Origin: Chryseobacterium taiwanense
Lineage (GTDB): Bacteria; Bacteroidota; Bacteroidia; Flavobacteriales; Weeksellaceae
Length of the DNA: 64,000 bases
Direction: 5' to 3'
Assembly (NCBI RefSeq): GCF_000813825.1
Contig: NZ_JWTA01000004.1
Location: 496,001-560,000 of the forward strand
This document shows positions 9,087-15,734 of this stretch, one piece after another; positions within the stretch are counted from its first letter, which is position 1, and each line of letters starts with the position of its first letter. Position numbers and translations under genes: made by a program. Under the pieces are notes generated by a model that saw only the letters and a program-made list of their open reading frames with translations, was not told the origin of the DNA and did no database searches.

Positions 9087-9094
9087 TACTTTTG
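9087..9094 (+). promoter_or_regulatory. -7 promoter element of the secreted adhesin-like gene
   Basis: TACTTTTG is an exact TAnnTTTG match, 28 bases upstream of the ATG at 9123, and it overlaps the second Fur-box-like site. Confidence 0.7.
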
Positions 9095-9110
9095 TGGAAT
9101 AATTCTAAAT
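9092..9110. promoter_or_regulatory. Fur-box-like operator 2 (secreted-protein side)
   Basis: The right 14 bases, GAATAATTCTAAAT, match the inverted Fur-box form exactly, and the whole 19-base site agrees at 16 positions. It overlaps the -7 element of the plus-strand gene, a classic repressor position. Iron control is inferred from the motif and from the haem genes next to it. Confidence 0.68.
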
Positions 9111-9122
9111 AAAAATAACGTC

Positions 9123-10415
9123 ATGAAATTAAAACTACTTTTAGGAGCTTTAGCTTTAACTGCTATTAACGTTCATGCTCAAGTAGCAACAATTAATGAA
9201 AACTTTAATAGCTTTGCAACTGGAAGCACATCTTTCCCTTTTAATGGATGGACAAGTGTGCTACCTGGACAATTAGCTAGTCCACCTGCTCCTATGATGG
9301 TGATTTATGCTGAGACTGGTGACGCTACAAACAAATATGTTTCATCTTATTCTGGTGGTAATTCCGATGCTCCGCAGTATTTGGTTTCTCCACAGATAGA
9401 AGCACCTACAGGAAATAAAACCCTAACTTTTAAAGCTAGAAAAAATTCAGCAGGTGCTCCGGTAATACTGCAAGTTGGATTAGCATCAAGTCCTACAGAT
9501 ATGACGACTTTTGTTGCTGTTGGAGCTCCTGTAACGCTTGCTACAGCGACACATCAAACAATTAGCCGTGTAATTCCTAGCTCAACTTCTTCATATATAG
9601 TTTTCAAAACTGTAAATGCTACAACAGGAGTACCTCATACTGCCACTGATATTGATGATGTATCATACGATGTAACTCCAGTAGGAACCATCAACGAAAA
9701 CTTTAATAGCTTCACTGTAGGCGCGTCGGCAATTCCGCAAAATGGTTGGAATAAAGTAATCAATACGGTACCGCACAATGTTTACACTGCAGCAAATAAT
9801 GGAAGCACTACGATTCAATTTTACTCTGGTGGTGTAGCTGGTGCAACTGCTTACCTTGTTTCTCCAAAAATTGTAGCTCCGGATGGAAGCAAAAAACTTA
9901 GATTTACAACAAATATTACAGCAAGCTCAACAGGAAATGCAACTATTGAAGTAGGAATGGTTTCTGGTACTACAGCTGCCGATATGGCGACTTTCACATC
10001 TTTAGGAAGTCCAATTACATTAGCAATAGGTTCTACTACACCCCAAACTATTACTTTAGATGTGCCAACTTCTACATCTCAGTATATTGCATGGAGATTT
10101 GTTGGAGCGGCAACCCACTCTGCAGCTTATGTAGACGATGTAATCTATGATGTACTTGGTTCGTTGGCAACATCTGAAACAAAATCAAATACTTCAGCTT
10201 TAAGTTTTGCAATCAATGCCGATAGTGAACTTCAGTTCGTAGGAAAATCAGAGGTAAAATCAATAAAAATTTATTCTACGTCTGGAAATCTTGTAACTCA
10301 AGGTGTGGTTAAAAATAACAGATTCAATGTTTCAACTTTAGCAACAGGTGTTTATATTTTCGTTTCGGAAAATAATGCAGGAACTGTTACTAAGTCGAAA
10401 TTCATTAAAAAATAA
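9123..10415 (+). CDS. T9SS-secreted protein with two choice-of-anchor J/cleaved-adhesin-like domains
   Basis: A 430-residue protein with signal peptide 1-19 (cut after VHA). It has two homologous jelly-roll repeats, about 22-185 and 188-345. Each opens with INENFNSF and a GW pair, contains YLVSP and ends with a D-D-V-Y-D motif, as in choice-of-anchor J and gingipain cleaved-adhesin domains. Residues about 355-430 are a T9SS sorting tail (VKSIKIYSTSGNL ... ATGVYIFV ... KSKFIKK). It is therefore expected on or outside the cell surface. It is divergent from the hmu receptor and shares its Fur-box region, which suggests a role in binding haem or haemoproteins. That role is inference; the domains also occur in unrelated secreted proteins. 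Confidence 0.85.
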   Translation: MKLKLLLGALALTAINVHAQVATINENFNSFATGSTSFPFNGWTSVLPGQLASPPAPMMVIYAETGDATNKYVSSYSGGNSDAPQYLVSPQIEAPTGNKTLTFKARKNSAGAPVILQVGLASSPTDMTTFVAVGAPVTLATATHQTISRVIPSSTSSYIVFKTVNATTGVPHTATDIDDVSYDVTPVGTINENFNSFTVGASAIPQNGWNKVINTVPHNVYTAANNGSTTIQFYSGGVAGATAYLVSPKIVAPDGSKKLRFTTNITASSTGNATIEVGMVSGTTAADMATFTSLGSPITLAIGSTTPQTITLDVPTSTSQYIAWRFVGAATHSAAYVDDVIYDVLGSLATSETKSNTSALSFAINADSELQFVGKSEVKSIKIYSTSGNLVTQGVVKNNRFNVSTLATGVYIFVSENNAGTVTKSKFIKK

Positions 10416-10435
10416 TACTTTCTATTTTTTCTAAT

Positions 10436-10467
10436 AAAAGGCTGCTCATTTCGATGAACAGCCTTTT
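10436..10467 (+). terminator. Terminator of the adhesin-like gene
   Basis: AAAAGGCTGCTCAT pairs with ATGAACAGCCTTTT around a TTCG loop, with a single mismatch in 14 pairs. It starts 21 bases past the stop codon. Confidence 0.85.
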
Positions 10468-10489
10468 AAATTTTTGATATGAAAATAAG

Positions 10490-10519
10490 AAAAGAGATTG
10501 AAAAAATTCAATCTCTTTT
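10490..10519 (-). terminator. Terminator of the monooxygenase gene, probably bidirectional
   Basis: Perfect 11-bp stem AAAAGAGATTG / CAATCTCTTTT with an eight-base loop, 17 bases past the stop of the minus-strand gene. With the hairpin at 10436-10467 it insulates two convergent genes. Confidence 0.8.
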
Positions 10520-10535
10520 TATTTAAGTTTAGGAA

Positions 10536-10826
10536 TTATAAAATCTTAAAGCCTTTATAAACTAAAGTAGAGCTTTCCAGCATTTTTGAAGAATCTCTAC
10601 GGAAGTTCAGCAGATGATCTTGCCCATTATGTCTATTGTGATGTTCTACACTTTCCCATAATTCAACTAAGAAGAAAGTTCCTTTATTATCTTTATCTTC
10701 AATAAGATCATATTGCAGACAGCCTTCTTCTTTTCTAGTCTCTCTCACTAAGGCCTGAAACAATTCTACCGCTTCCATCAGATAATTTTCATTAAACTTG
10801 AAAAGCGCAACGATATGTAAATTCAT
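10536..10826 (-). CDS. Antibiotic biosynthesis monooxygenase (ABM) family protein
   Basis: A 96-residue dimeric alpha-beta barrel protein of the ABM/YgiN group. Signatures are LVRETRKEEGCLQYDL (about 26-41) and FFLVELWESVEHHNRHNGQDHL (about 51-72), the usual positions of conserved Gly-Cys-x-x-Tyr and of Trp/His in the family. Such proteins oxidise small aromatic or quinone compounds, or degrade haem (IsdG-like). Here the NHxx(H) pattern resembles quinol monooxygenases more than IsdG. It stands alone, convergent with the T9SS gene. Confidence 0.85.
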   Translation of the reverse strand: MNLHIVALFKFNENYLMEAVELFQALVRETRKEEGCLQYDLIEDKDNKGTFFLVELWESVEHHNRHNGQDHLLNFRRDSSKMLESSTLVYKGFKIL

Positions 10827-10917
10827 ATTTTGTTATTTATTACTGTAAATGTAAAATATTTTCAAAGTCATCACTCTTTCCGTTTCATTTATTTTTCCAC
10901 AATGAGTTGAATTTTAT

Positions 10918-11802
10918 TTAAAAAACAGATTTATAAATCGTTATTGAGCTCATAATAATAACCAACGTCCCAATTACAACAAACATACTTTTCACAGGAA
11001 GCTTTGCTGTAAGCATTGCAGAAAAAGGAGCGGTTACAATTCCGCCCAGCAAAAGTCCTAAAATAATATTCCAGTGTTGTATTCCCAACGTAAAAAAGAA
11101 TGTGACTGCTGCCGTTAATGTTAATATAAATTTTGCTACTGTAGAGCTTCCCACAGCAAATCTGGGCGTGAAAGAATTTTTGATTAAAGTTCCGGTCACC
11201 AAAGGCCCCCATCCTCCACCTGCGAAAGAATCAATAAAACCGCCAATTAATCCCAGTCTGGTAAGATTGGTTTTTCTTTTCAATGCTTTGCTTTGTTTTT
11301 TCTTGAAAGCATTAGATAAAATCTGAACTCCAAGATATAATGTATAAAATGCAATGATCGTTTTGGTGATTTTAGCATAATATTCACCCAGATAAGTAAG
11401 ACAAAGAGCTCCTATAATCGCCCCTATAACAGCCGGAATCGCCAATCTTTTAACCAGATTTTTGCTTACATTCTTTAATTTAACATGACTGATACTTCCT
11501 GCGGCTGTTGTAAAGCTTTCTGCGGAATGTATACTCGCACTCACAATGTGTGGTGGAATATTCAGAAAGAGTAAAGTCGTTGTGCAGATTACACCATATC
11601 CCATTCCCATTGATCCGGCTACTACTTCTGCTAAAAACCCGACAAGCATCATCCAGTAAAAGATATAGTTGTCTTTTGCCAGAACAATAAATAGCTCATC
11701 CAGATATCCCAATTCATACATAGAAAAAAATAGAATACCCAATATCGCAAGTGTTACAAAAAACACATTGAGCCTGATCTGAACTTTTCTTGAAATCACC
11801 AT
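10918..11802 (-). CDS. TauE/SafE-family sulfite/anion exporter, copy 1
   Basis: A 294-residue membrane protein with about eight helices in two repeated halves: GSMGMGYGVICTTTLL (about 64-79) opens the first and GGFIDSFAGGGWGPLVTGTL (about 187-206) the second, the family hallmark. Members export sulfite, sulfoacetate or related sulfur anions, or take up sulfate-type anions. It follows a 52-residue gene after one base and lies downstream of an Rrf2 regulator, a setting common for sulfur or cysteine control. Only distantly similar to the second TauE/SafE gene at 42502. Confidence 0.88.
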   Translation of the reverse strand: MVISRKVQIRLNVFFVTLAILGILFFSMYELGYLDELFIVLAKDNYIFYWMMLVGFLAEVVAGSMGMGYGVICTTTLLFLNIPPHIVSASIHSAESFTTAAGSISHVKLKNVSKNLVKRLAIPAVIGAIIGALCLTYLGEYYAKITKTIIAFYTLYLGVQILSNAFKKKQSKALKRKTNLTRLGLIGGFIDSFAGGGWGPLVTGTLIKNSFTPRFAVGSSTVAKFILTLTAAVTFFFTLGIQHWNIILGLLLGGIVTAPFSAMLTAKLPVKSMFVVIGTLVIIMSSITIYKSVF

Positions 11803-11803
11803 A

Positions 11804-11962
11804 TTAAAGAATACTTGTTATTTCAATCATTATTTCAACTGTTTTATCAATAAAAGCAGCATTTTCTATGGTATCACTATCTATAAAATTGTTGAGAATG
11901 ATAGAGTCATTTTTCTTTGCTGAAAGTAGATTCAGCCTACTTGCATCTTCTTTTGGGATCAT
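11804..11962 (-). CDS. Small unknown protein (52 residues) coupled to TauE/SafE
   Basis: I take the ATG at 11962; an upstream TTG would give 71 residues but lies within the promoter. The product is hydrophilic, acidic and without signal peptide or membrane segment (starts MIPKEDASRLNLLSAKK, ends EIMIEITSIL). It ends one base before the TauE/SafE start, and a TAnnTTTG-like element lies 23-30 bases upstream, which argues that it is real and leads the transcript. No family recognised. Confidence 0.5.
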   Translation of the reverse strand: MIPKEDASRLNLLSAKKNDSIILNNFIDSDTIENAAFIDKTVEIMIEITSIL

Positions 11963-11984
11963 AGATTGTTGATTTGAAGTAATG

Positions 11985-11992
11985 CAAATATC
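11985..11992 (-). promoter_or_regulatory. Probable -7 element for the small gene and TauE/SafE
   Basis: The minus strand reads GATATTTG, six of eight bases of TAnnTTTG, with TTTTG about 19 bases further upstream as a -33 candidate. It lies 23 bases before the ATG at 11962. Confidence 0.4.
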
Positions 11993-12051
11993 TAATAAAA
12001 TATTTATCCTACAAAACAAGTAGACTAATTATTCAAAAAAAAGGATTTAGA

Positions 12052-12459
12052 TCAGTCGATCAAATCCATTAGCGTTTTACTTTCCAAAATACGTAGAGAA
12101 GCGTCCCGAACTTCTATCAAAACATCATGTAGACCACAGTGATCTTCATTACAGTCTTCACATTTTTCATAAAAATTCAGACTTACACAAGGCAACATAG
12201 CAATTGGTCCGTTTACCAAACGAATAATCTTTGCCAGTTTTACGTTTTCAGGATTTTCTTTGAAAAAATACCCTCCTCCTTTTCCTTTTTTACTGTCAAG
12301 GATGTCTGCTTTTTTCAATTCCAGTAAAATATTCTCTAAAAATTTCAGGGGAATTTTCTTATGCTCTGCAATTTCAGAAATAAGTACAGGACCGCTATTC
12401 CTCTTTTCTACAAGGTATGCGAGTGCCTTAAAAGCATATTGGGATTTTTTTGACAACAT
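12052..12459 (-). CDS. Rrf2-family transcriptional regulator with Cys cluster
   Basis: A 135-residue regulator. The N-terminus (MLSKKSQYAFKALAYL) and winged helix with GKGGGYFF near residues 59-66 are typical of Rrf2. Cys91, Cys100, Cys103 and Cys108 form a cluster like the Fe-S ligands of IscR/NsrR, so it may sense iron-sulfur status, NO or sulfur supply. It lies upstream of the small gene and TauE/SafE on the same strand and is the likely regulator of that unit. Its own -7 element ends only six bases before the ATG, so its mRNA may be nearly leaderless. Confidence 0.88.
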   Translation of the reverse strand: MLSKKSQYAFKALAYLVEKRNSGPVLISEIAEHKKIPLKFLENILLELKKADILDSKKGKGGGYFFKENPENVKLAKIIRLVNGPIAMLPCVSLNFYEKCEDCNEDHCGLHDVLIEVRDASLRILESKTLMDLID

Positions 12460-12464
12460 TATAG

Positions 12465-12472
12465 CAAAAATA
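12465..12472 (-). promoter_or_regulatory. -7 promoter element of the Rrf2 gene
   Basis: The minus strand reads TATTTTTG, an exact TAnnTTTG, five bases before the ATG; transcription would start at or next to the start codon. Confidence 0.6.
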
Positions 12473-12488
12473 AGAAAAAAAGTGAAAT

Positions 12489-12522
12489 AGTAAAAAGAAC
12501 CAGAGAACAGTAAAAAGAATCA
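12489..12522. repeat. Paired direct repeat upstream of the Rrf2 promoter
   Basis: AGTAAAAAGAACCA (12489-12502) and AGTAAAAAGAATCA (12509-12522) match at 13 of 14 bases with a 20-base period, close to two DNA turns. They lie 17 bases upstream of the Rrf2 -7 element, so they are candidate binding sites for that regulator or another factor. Confidence 0.5.
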
Positions 12523-12598
12523 TCAGCTGAATCTCAAATTTTATAGATTACTTACACTTTGTTCTTTTACATTTTTTACTTGGCTCTTAGTTTTTTCC

Positions 12599-12606
12599 TA
12601 CATTTG
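12599..12606 (+). promoter_or_regulatory. -7 promoter element of the DUF4268-like gene
   Basis: TACATTTG matches TAnnTTTG exactly and ends four bases before the ATG at 12611; TTG at 12580-12582 is a -33 candidate with 16-base spacing. Expected transcript nearly leaderless. Confidence 0.5.
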
Positions 12607-12610
12607 TTCC

Positions 12611-13039
12611 ATGTTCAGTAAACAAGAAGCACAGCAATTAAAAAAAGAGTTTTGGACCGCTTTCGGAAAATCATTTCCCAGAAAATGGCTTTTGTACGAC
12701 ACCAAAATAAAGGATATGTCGTTCAAGTTTTATGCAGATAATAAAAAAGCAGAAGTTTCTTTGGATATCGAAATGAAAGACGAAATTTTCAGAGATGCTT
12801 ATTATAATAAAATATGGTCGCTGGAAGATATTCTGAAAGATTTTATAGGAGACTTCACTAAAGAAGAGTTTTATACACTCGAAAGTGGAAAAGTAATCAG
12901 CAAGATCTGGATTGAAAAACATAATGTTTCCATTTTCAATAAAAACACATGGCAGGAAACCTTTGAATTTTTTGTTGAAAAAATGGACGGTTTTGAACGA
13001 TTTTATTATGAGTATGAGGATTTTATAAAGGATGTTTAA
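12611..13039 (+). CDS. DUF4268-like protein
   Basis: A 142-residue soluble protein rich in aromatic and charged residues (KKEFWTAFGKSFPRKWLLYDTKIKDMSFKFYAD at the start, FFVEKMDGFERFYYEYEDF at the end). The length and pattern match the DUF4268 proteins of Bacteroidota, a small alpha-beta fold distantly related to restriction-associated domains. Function unknown. It heads a tight plus-strand set with the next two genes (four and twelve bases apart). Confidence 0.75.
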   Translation: MFSKQEAQQLKKEFWTAFGKSFPRKWLLYDTKIKDMSFKFYADNKKAEVSLDIEMKDEIFRDAYYNKIWSLEDILKDFIGDFTKEEFYTLESGKVISKIWIEKHNVSIFNKNTWQETFEFFVEKMDGFERFYYEYEDFIKDV

Positions 13040-13042
13040 GTC

Positions 13043-13522
13043 ATGAAAATTCTATCTGCTTTTTTATTTGTAAGTTTAATTTCCTGTAATAAATTTTCTA
13101 ATCAAAATTTATATTTAATTGATGATTTTAAAGTATCAAGAAAAGAGTTTACAAAGGATACAATTGATTTGGAAAACGTATCTTCAGAAGGCGGTGAATT
13201 GATTTCTTATTTTTCAGATAAAAAGAAGTTTAGGGTATTTGATTTTTTTATTTATGGAGAAATGGGTAAACTTAATTATACCTATTTCACCGATAATAAT
13301 CTGAAAATTAAATCTGTAATAAAAAGGGATTACAAGTACGACAAGCCAATCACGGAAGAAAATTTAAAAATTGATTCAACAATTATTTATTATGATTATT
13401 CTGAAAAACCAATATTGCTTGATCAAAATTTGAAAGAAATTCACAGTATTCAGCAATTGAAAAAACAACAAATTGAGCTTGATTCTTTCTTTAAAAATAA
13501 TCTAAGAATTCATAAAGATTAA
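13043..13522 (+). CDS. Putative lipoprotein, unknown function
   Basis: A 159-residue protein. Residues 1-14 are a short lipoprotein signal with lipobox LISC (Cys15). The mature part has many Lys, Asp and aromatic residues and a likely beta-rich body, with a Gln/Lys-rich helix at the C-terminus (QLKKQQIELDSFFKNNL). No family recognised. It starts four bases after the DUF4268-like gene and ends twelve bases before the zinc-ribbon gene, so the three are probably co-transcribed. Confidence 0.7.
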   Translation: MKILSAFLFVSLISCNKFSNQNLYLIDDFKVSRKEFTKDTIDLENVSSEGGELISYFSDKKKFRVFDFFIYGEMGKLNYTYFTDNNLKIKSVIKRDYKYDKPITEENLKIDSTIIYYDYSEKPILLDQNLKEIHSIQQLKKQQIELDSFFKNNLRIHKD

Positions 13523-13534
13523 ACTGTATAATTT

Positions 13535-13864
13535 ATGAAAATTAAATATTGCTGGAGATGTAGAATGGATGTTCCTATGCTTGATAAAGAAGAAGCCGAA
13601 ATTGCTTCAAAATTATTATCGGAAGGATTTCAGGAAGCTAAAAAGCAAATGAAAGCTCCGATATCGGAAAATTTCAAGAAACTTCTTAATTATTATAAAG
13701 ATTTAACCGGTTTTGAGGAAACAAATCCTAATGCAATCATGCATCACATTATCGATATGTATGGTCCGGATTGTGAAAACTGCGGTAAACCTTACAGAAC
13801 AAAAACTGCCACTATATGTCCAAAATGTGGTAACAAGAGAAACTTGAAAGAAAATCTTTCATAA
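13535..13864 (+). CDS. Small zinc-ribbon protein, unknown function
   Basis: A 109-residue protein with three Cys pairs: CWRC at residues 6-9, CENC near 86-89 and CPKC near 102-105. The latter two frame a zinc-ribbon of the form CENCGKPYRTK ... CPKCGNKR. The middle is helical and contains HHIIDMYGPD. Zinc ribbons of this shape occur in adaptor and nucleic-acid-binding proteins, but no specific family is recognised. Confidence 0.7.
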   Translation: MKIKYCWRCRMDVPMLDKEEAEIASKLLSEGFQEAKKQMKAPISENFKKLLNYYKDLTGFEETNPNAIMHHIIDMYGPDCENCGKPYRTKTATICPKCGNKRNLKENLS

Positions 13865-13998
13865 AATCCAAACTATTGTTTAAATATTTTTCGTAATTTA
13901 GTCAAACCAAAAAATATTAGTATCTGTTTATTCATCGAGCTTTTCAGCTAAAACAATTCTGATATTTCTTATAACTCAATCACAAAATATTTAAAATA

Positions 13999-14817
13999 AT
14001 GGAAGAAAACTCGTTCATTTTCAGCGATGGCGCTGATCCTAAAATGATTGAAGCTTACAAAAAAGCTCAGGAAACCTTCAAATACTTCTGGAGAGAGCAA
14101 TCCTGGGAATACAGAAGAATCATTCCTAGTCTCAATCTTTCTTGCGTAAAAGTAGCTTTTTCTGAAAAAGACTCCGAAACCGGAAAAGATATTGTAGAGC
14201 ATATGTGGATCAACGAAATTGATTTCGATGGCGATCACGTGAAAGGCTATCTTATCAATGAACCCAACAATCTTACTAAAATTCAGGCAGGGGATTATTT
14301 TGAAATTCCTTTACATGAAATCAGTGACTGGCTTTTTACGATTACTCCAAGTGTGAAAAAACCGAAAGGTCTGTCAAAATTATTTTCATCTTCAGAAGAT
14401 CCACTTCCAAAGGCTTATGGAGGTTTTACCATACAAAAAATGCGAGCTGATATGTCCGATGCAGAGCGAAAAGAACATGATGGTTTTTGGGGACTTGATT
14501 TCGGGGACTTCAATGAAATTCATGTTGTTCACGAGCAAAAAGAAAAACCTGAAAATCTTGTAGAACATCCTATGAGTAAAAACATGAAGGAAAAATTAGT
14601 AGAATTCTTACAAAATTATCCTGATGAACTGACCAACATGGATGATAACGGATTATCTCTGATCCACAGGGAAACTCTTGCAGGAAATTTAAGTTCTATA
14701 GAAATAATCTTAAGCTCGGGAGGTGATAAACATTTAAAGACAAGTAAAGGAAAAACAGCCTTGGATTTTGCAAAACAAATGAATTGGGAACATTTGATCC
14801 CTGCTTTAGAAGATTAA
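13999..14817 (+). CDS. DUF2314 protein with C-terminal ankyrin repeats
   Basis: A 272-residue cytoplasmic protein. The N-terminal part (about 15-115) is a DUF2314 domain: CVKVAFSEKD ... EHMWINEIDFDGDHVKGYLINEPNN ... GDYFEI. Residues about 145-180 contain YGGFTIQKMRADMSDAERKEHDGFWGLDF. The C-terminus (about 210-270) has one to two ankyrin repeats (DDNGLSLIHRETLAGN ... SGGDKHLKTSKGKTALDFAKQMNW). DUF2314/ankyrin fusions are common in Bacteroidota and often sit in immunity or housekeeping loci; molecular role unknown. Confidence 0.85.
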   Translation: MEENSFIFSDGADPKMIEAYKKAQETFKYFWREQSWEYRRIIPSLNLSCVKVAFSEKDSETGKDIVEHMWINEIDFDGDHVKGYLINEPNNLTKIQAGDYFEIPLHEISDWLFTITPSVKKPKGLSKLFSSSEDPLPKAYGGFTIQKMRADMSDAERKEHDGFWGLDFGDFNEIHVVHEQKEKPENLVEHPMSKNMKEKLVEFLQNYPDELTNMDDNGLSLIHRETLAGNLSSIEIILSSGGDKHLKTSKGKTALDFAKQMNWEHLIPALED

Positions 14818-14823
14818 TTATAC

Positions 14824-14854
14824 AGAGAAACTTTCGGGTTTCTCTTTCTTTTTT
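14824..14854 (+). terminator. Terminator of the DUF2314/ankyrin gene
   Basis: AGAGAAAC pairs with GTTTCTCT around CTTTCGG and is followed by TTCTTTTTT. The core CTTTCGGGTTTCTCT is repeated in the terminator at 16493. Confidence 0.8.
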
Positions 14855-14867
14855 GCCAAATGACAAA
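14852..14867. promoter_or_regulatory. Palindromic operator upstream of the Crp/Fnr gene
   Basis: TTTGCCAAATGACAAA, an inverted repeat TTTGCCA/TGACAAA with one mismatch. Its first four bases could serve as the -33 element, with TACAATTT (14873-14880) as -7 after 17 bases. The same site, perfect, lies upstream of the next gene (15667-15682). Confidence 0.6.
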
Positions 14868-14900
14868 TGTTGTACAATTTTCTTTACTTAAATTGCATTT

Positions 14901-15470
14901 ATGAAAGAATTATTTGATTTTATGTTAAGATTTGGAAACCTGAATCAGCAGCAAATGGATTTCATTACAAGCAAAGCTACAGAACTGGATCTTTCGAAAG
15001 AAGAATACTTTTCTGAAGCCGGGAAAATCGCCAAACAGGTCGGATTTGTTATTGACGGGATTCTTCGTGTTTGCTATTACAACAATAAAAGTGAAGAAAT
15101 TACAAAATATTTTATTGAAGAAAATAATCTGGTTGTAGATCTTGAAAGTTTTGACAATCAAATTTGTTCGAGTGCTTATGTTCAGGCGGTGACAGATTGT
15201 AAAATGATTGTATTCCAGCGAAAGGACTGGCTGGAACTCTTACAGACGATTGTCGGTTTTGATGCAATCGTTCACAAGATTATTTCAAGAGCATTGATTC
15301 AAAAAGTGGAAAGAAGAAGTCCGCTTGTTTCAGAAGATGCGACAACCCGTTATCTGAAATTTCTAGAGATCTACCCTACTGCTGTCAACAGAATTCCACT
15401 TTCTTATGTAGCTTCATATTTGGGAGTTACTCAATCTTCTTTAAGCAGGATCAGAAAGAATATAAAATAA
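14901..15470 (+). CDS. Crp/Fnr-family transcriptional regulator, copy 1
   Basis: A 189-residue regulator. Residues about 25-110 form a cyclic-nucleotide-binding-like beta roll (VGFVIDGILRVCYYNNKSEEITKYFIEENNLV). The C-terminal helix-turn-helix is IPLSYVASYLGVTQSSLSRIRKNI (about 164-187). No Fnr-type Cys cluster and no clear cAMP phosphate loop, so the ligand is unknown, as in many flavobacterial members. Palindromes TTTGCCA-N2-TGGCAAA occur in front of this gene and of the following SDR gene, suggesting autoregulation and control of the SDR. Confidence 0.88.
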   Translation: MKELFDFMLRFGNLNQQQMDFITSKATELDLSKEEYFSEAGKIAKQVGFVIDGILRVCYYNNKSEEITKYFIEENNLVVDLESFDNQICSSAYVQAVTDCKMIVFQRKDWLELLQTIVGFDAIVHKIISRALIQKVERRSPLVSEDATTRYLKFLEIYPTAVNRIPLSYVASYLGVTQSSLSRIRKNIK

Positions 15471-15521
15471 TTAAGGTAATTATATAAAGTTTTTAATCTG
15501 CTATCTTAATTATTATGACGC

Positions 15522-15594
15522 TGTCATTCTGAATGTAACGCATTGAAATGAAGAATCTAAGCTATCATGAGATTCTTCCTGCGTCAGAATGACA
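15522..15594. repeat. Dispersed palindromic intergenic repeat, copy 3 (best preserved)
   Basis: Perfect outer arms TGTCATTCTGA (15522-15532) and TCAGAATGACA (15584-15594), and perfect inner arms GAAGAATCT (15550-15558) and AGATTCTTC (15570-15578). It fills much of the gap between the Crp/Fnr and SDR genes. Confidence 0.85.
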
Positions 15595-15666
15595 ATGGTG
15601 TAAAATCGTATATAGCCTCATAATTAAATTCTCATTTTCTTTAAACTTTTAAGTTTCAACTCCTTT

Positions 15667-15682
15667 TTTGCCAAATGGCAAA
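15667..15682. promoter_or_regulatory. Palindromic operator upstream of the SDR gene
   Basis: TTTGCCAAATGGCAAA is a perfect 7-bp inverted repeat with a two-base centre. TATTTAAT at 15691 is a possible -7 element 20 bases after the TTTG. The sequence TTTTTTGCCAAATG is shared with the site before the Crp/Fnr gene. Confidence 0.65.
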
Positions 15683-15734
15683 TGCCACCTTATTTAATTG
15701 ACGGAATTTTACATCATCAATTAAAAACAAAATA

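Noticed and set aside
10931..11212. Alternative minus-strand frame within the TauE/SafE gene
   Set aside because: The main frame carries all family motifs; this is an out-of-frame shadow.
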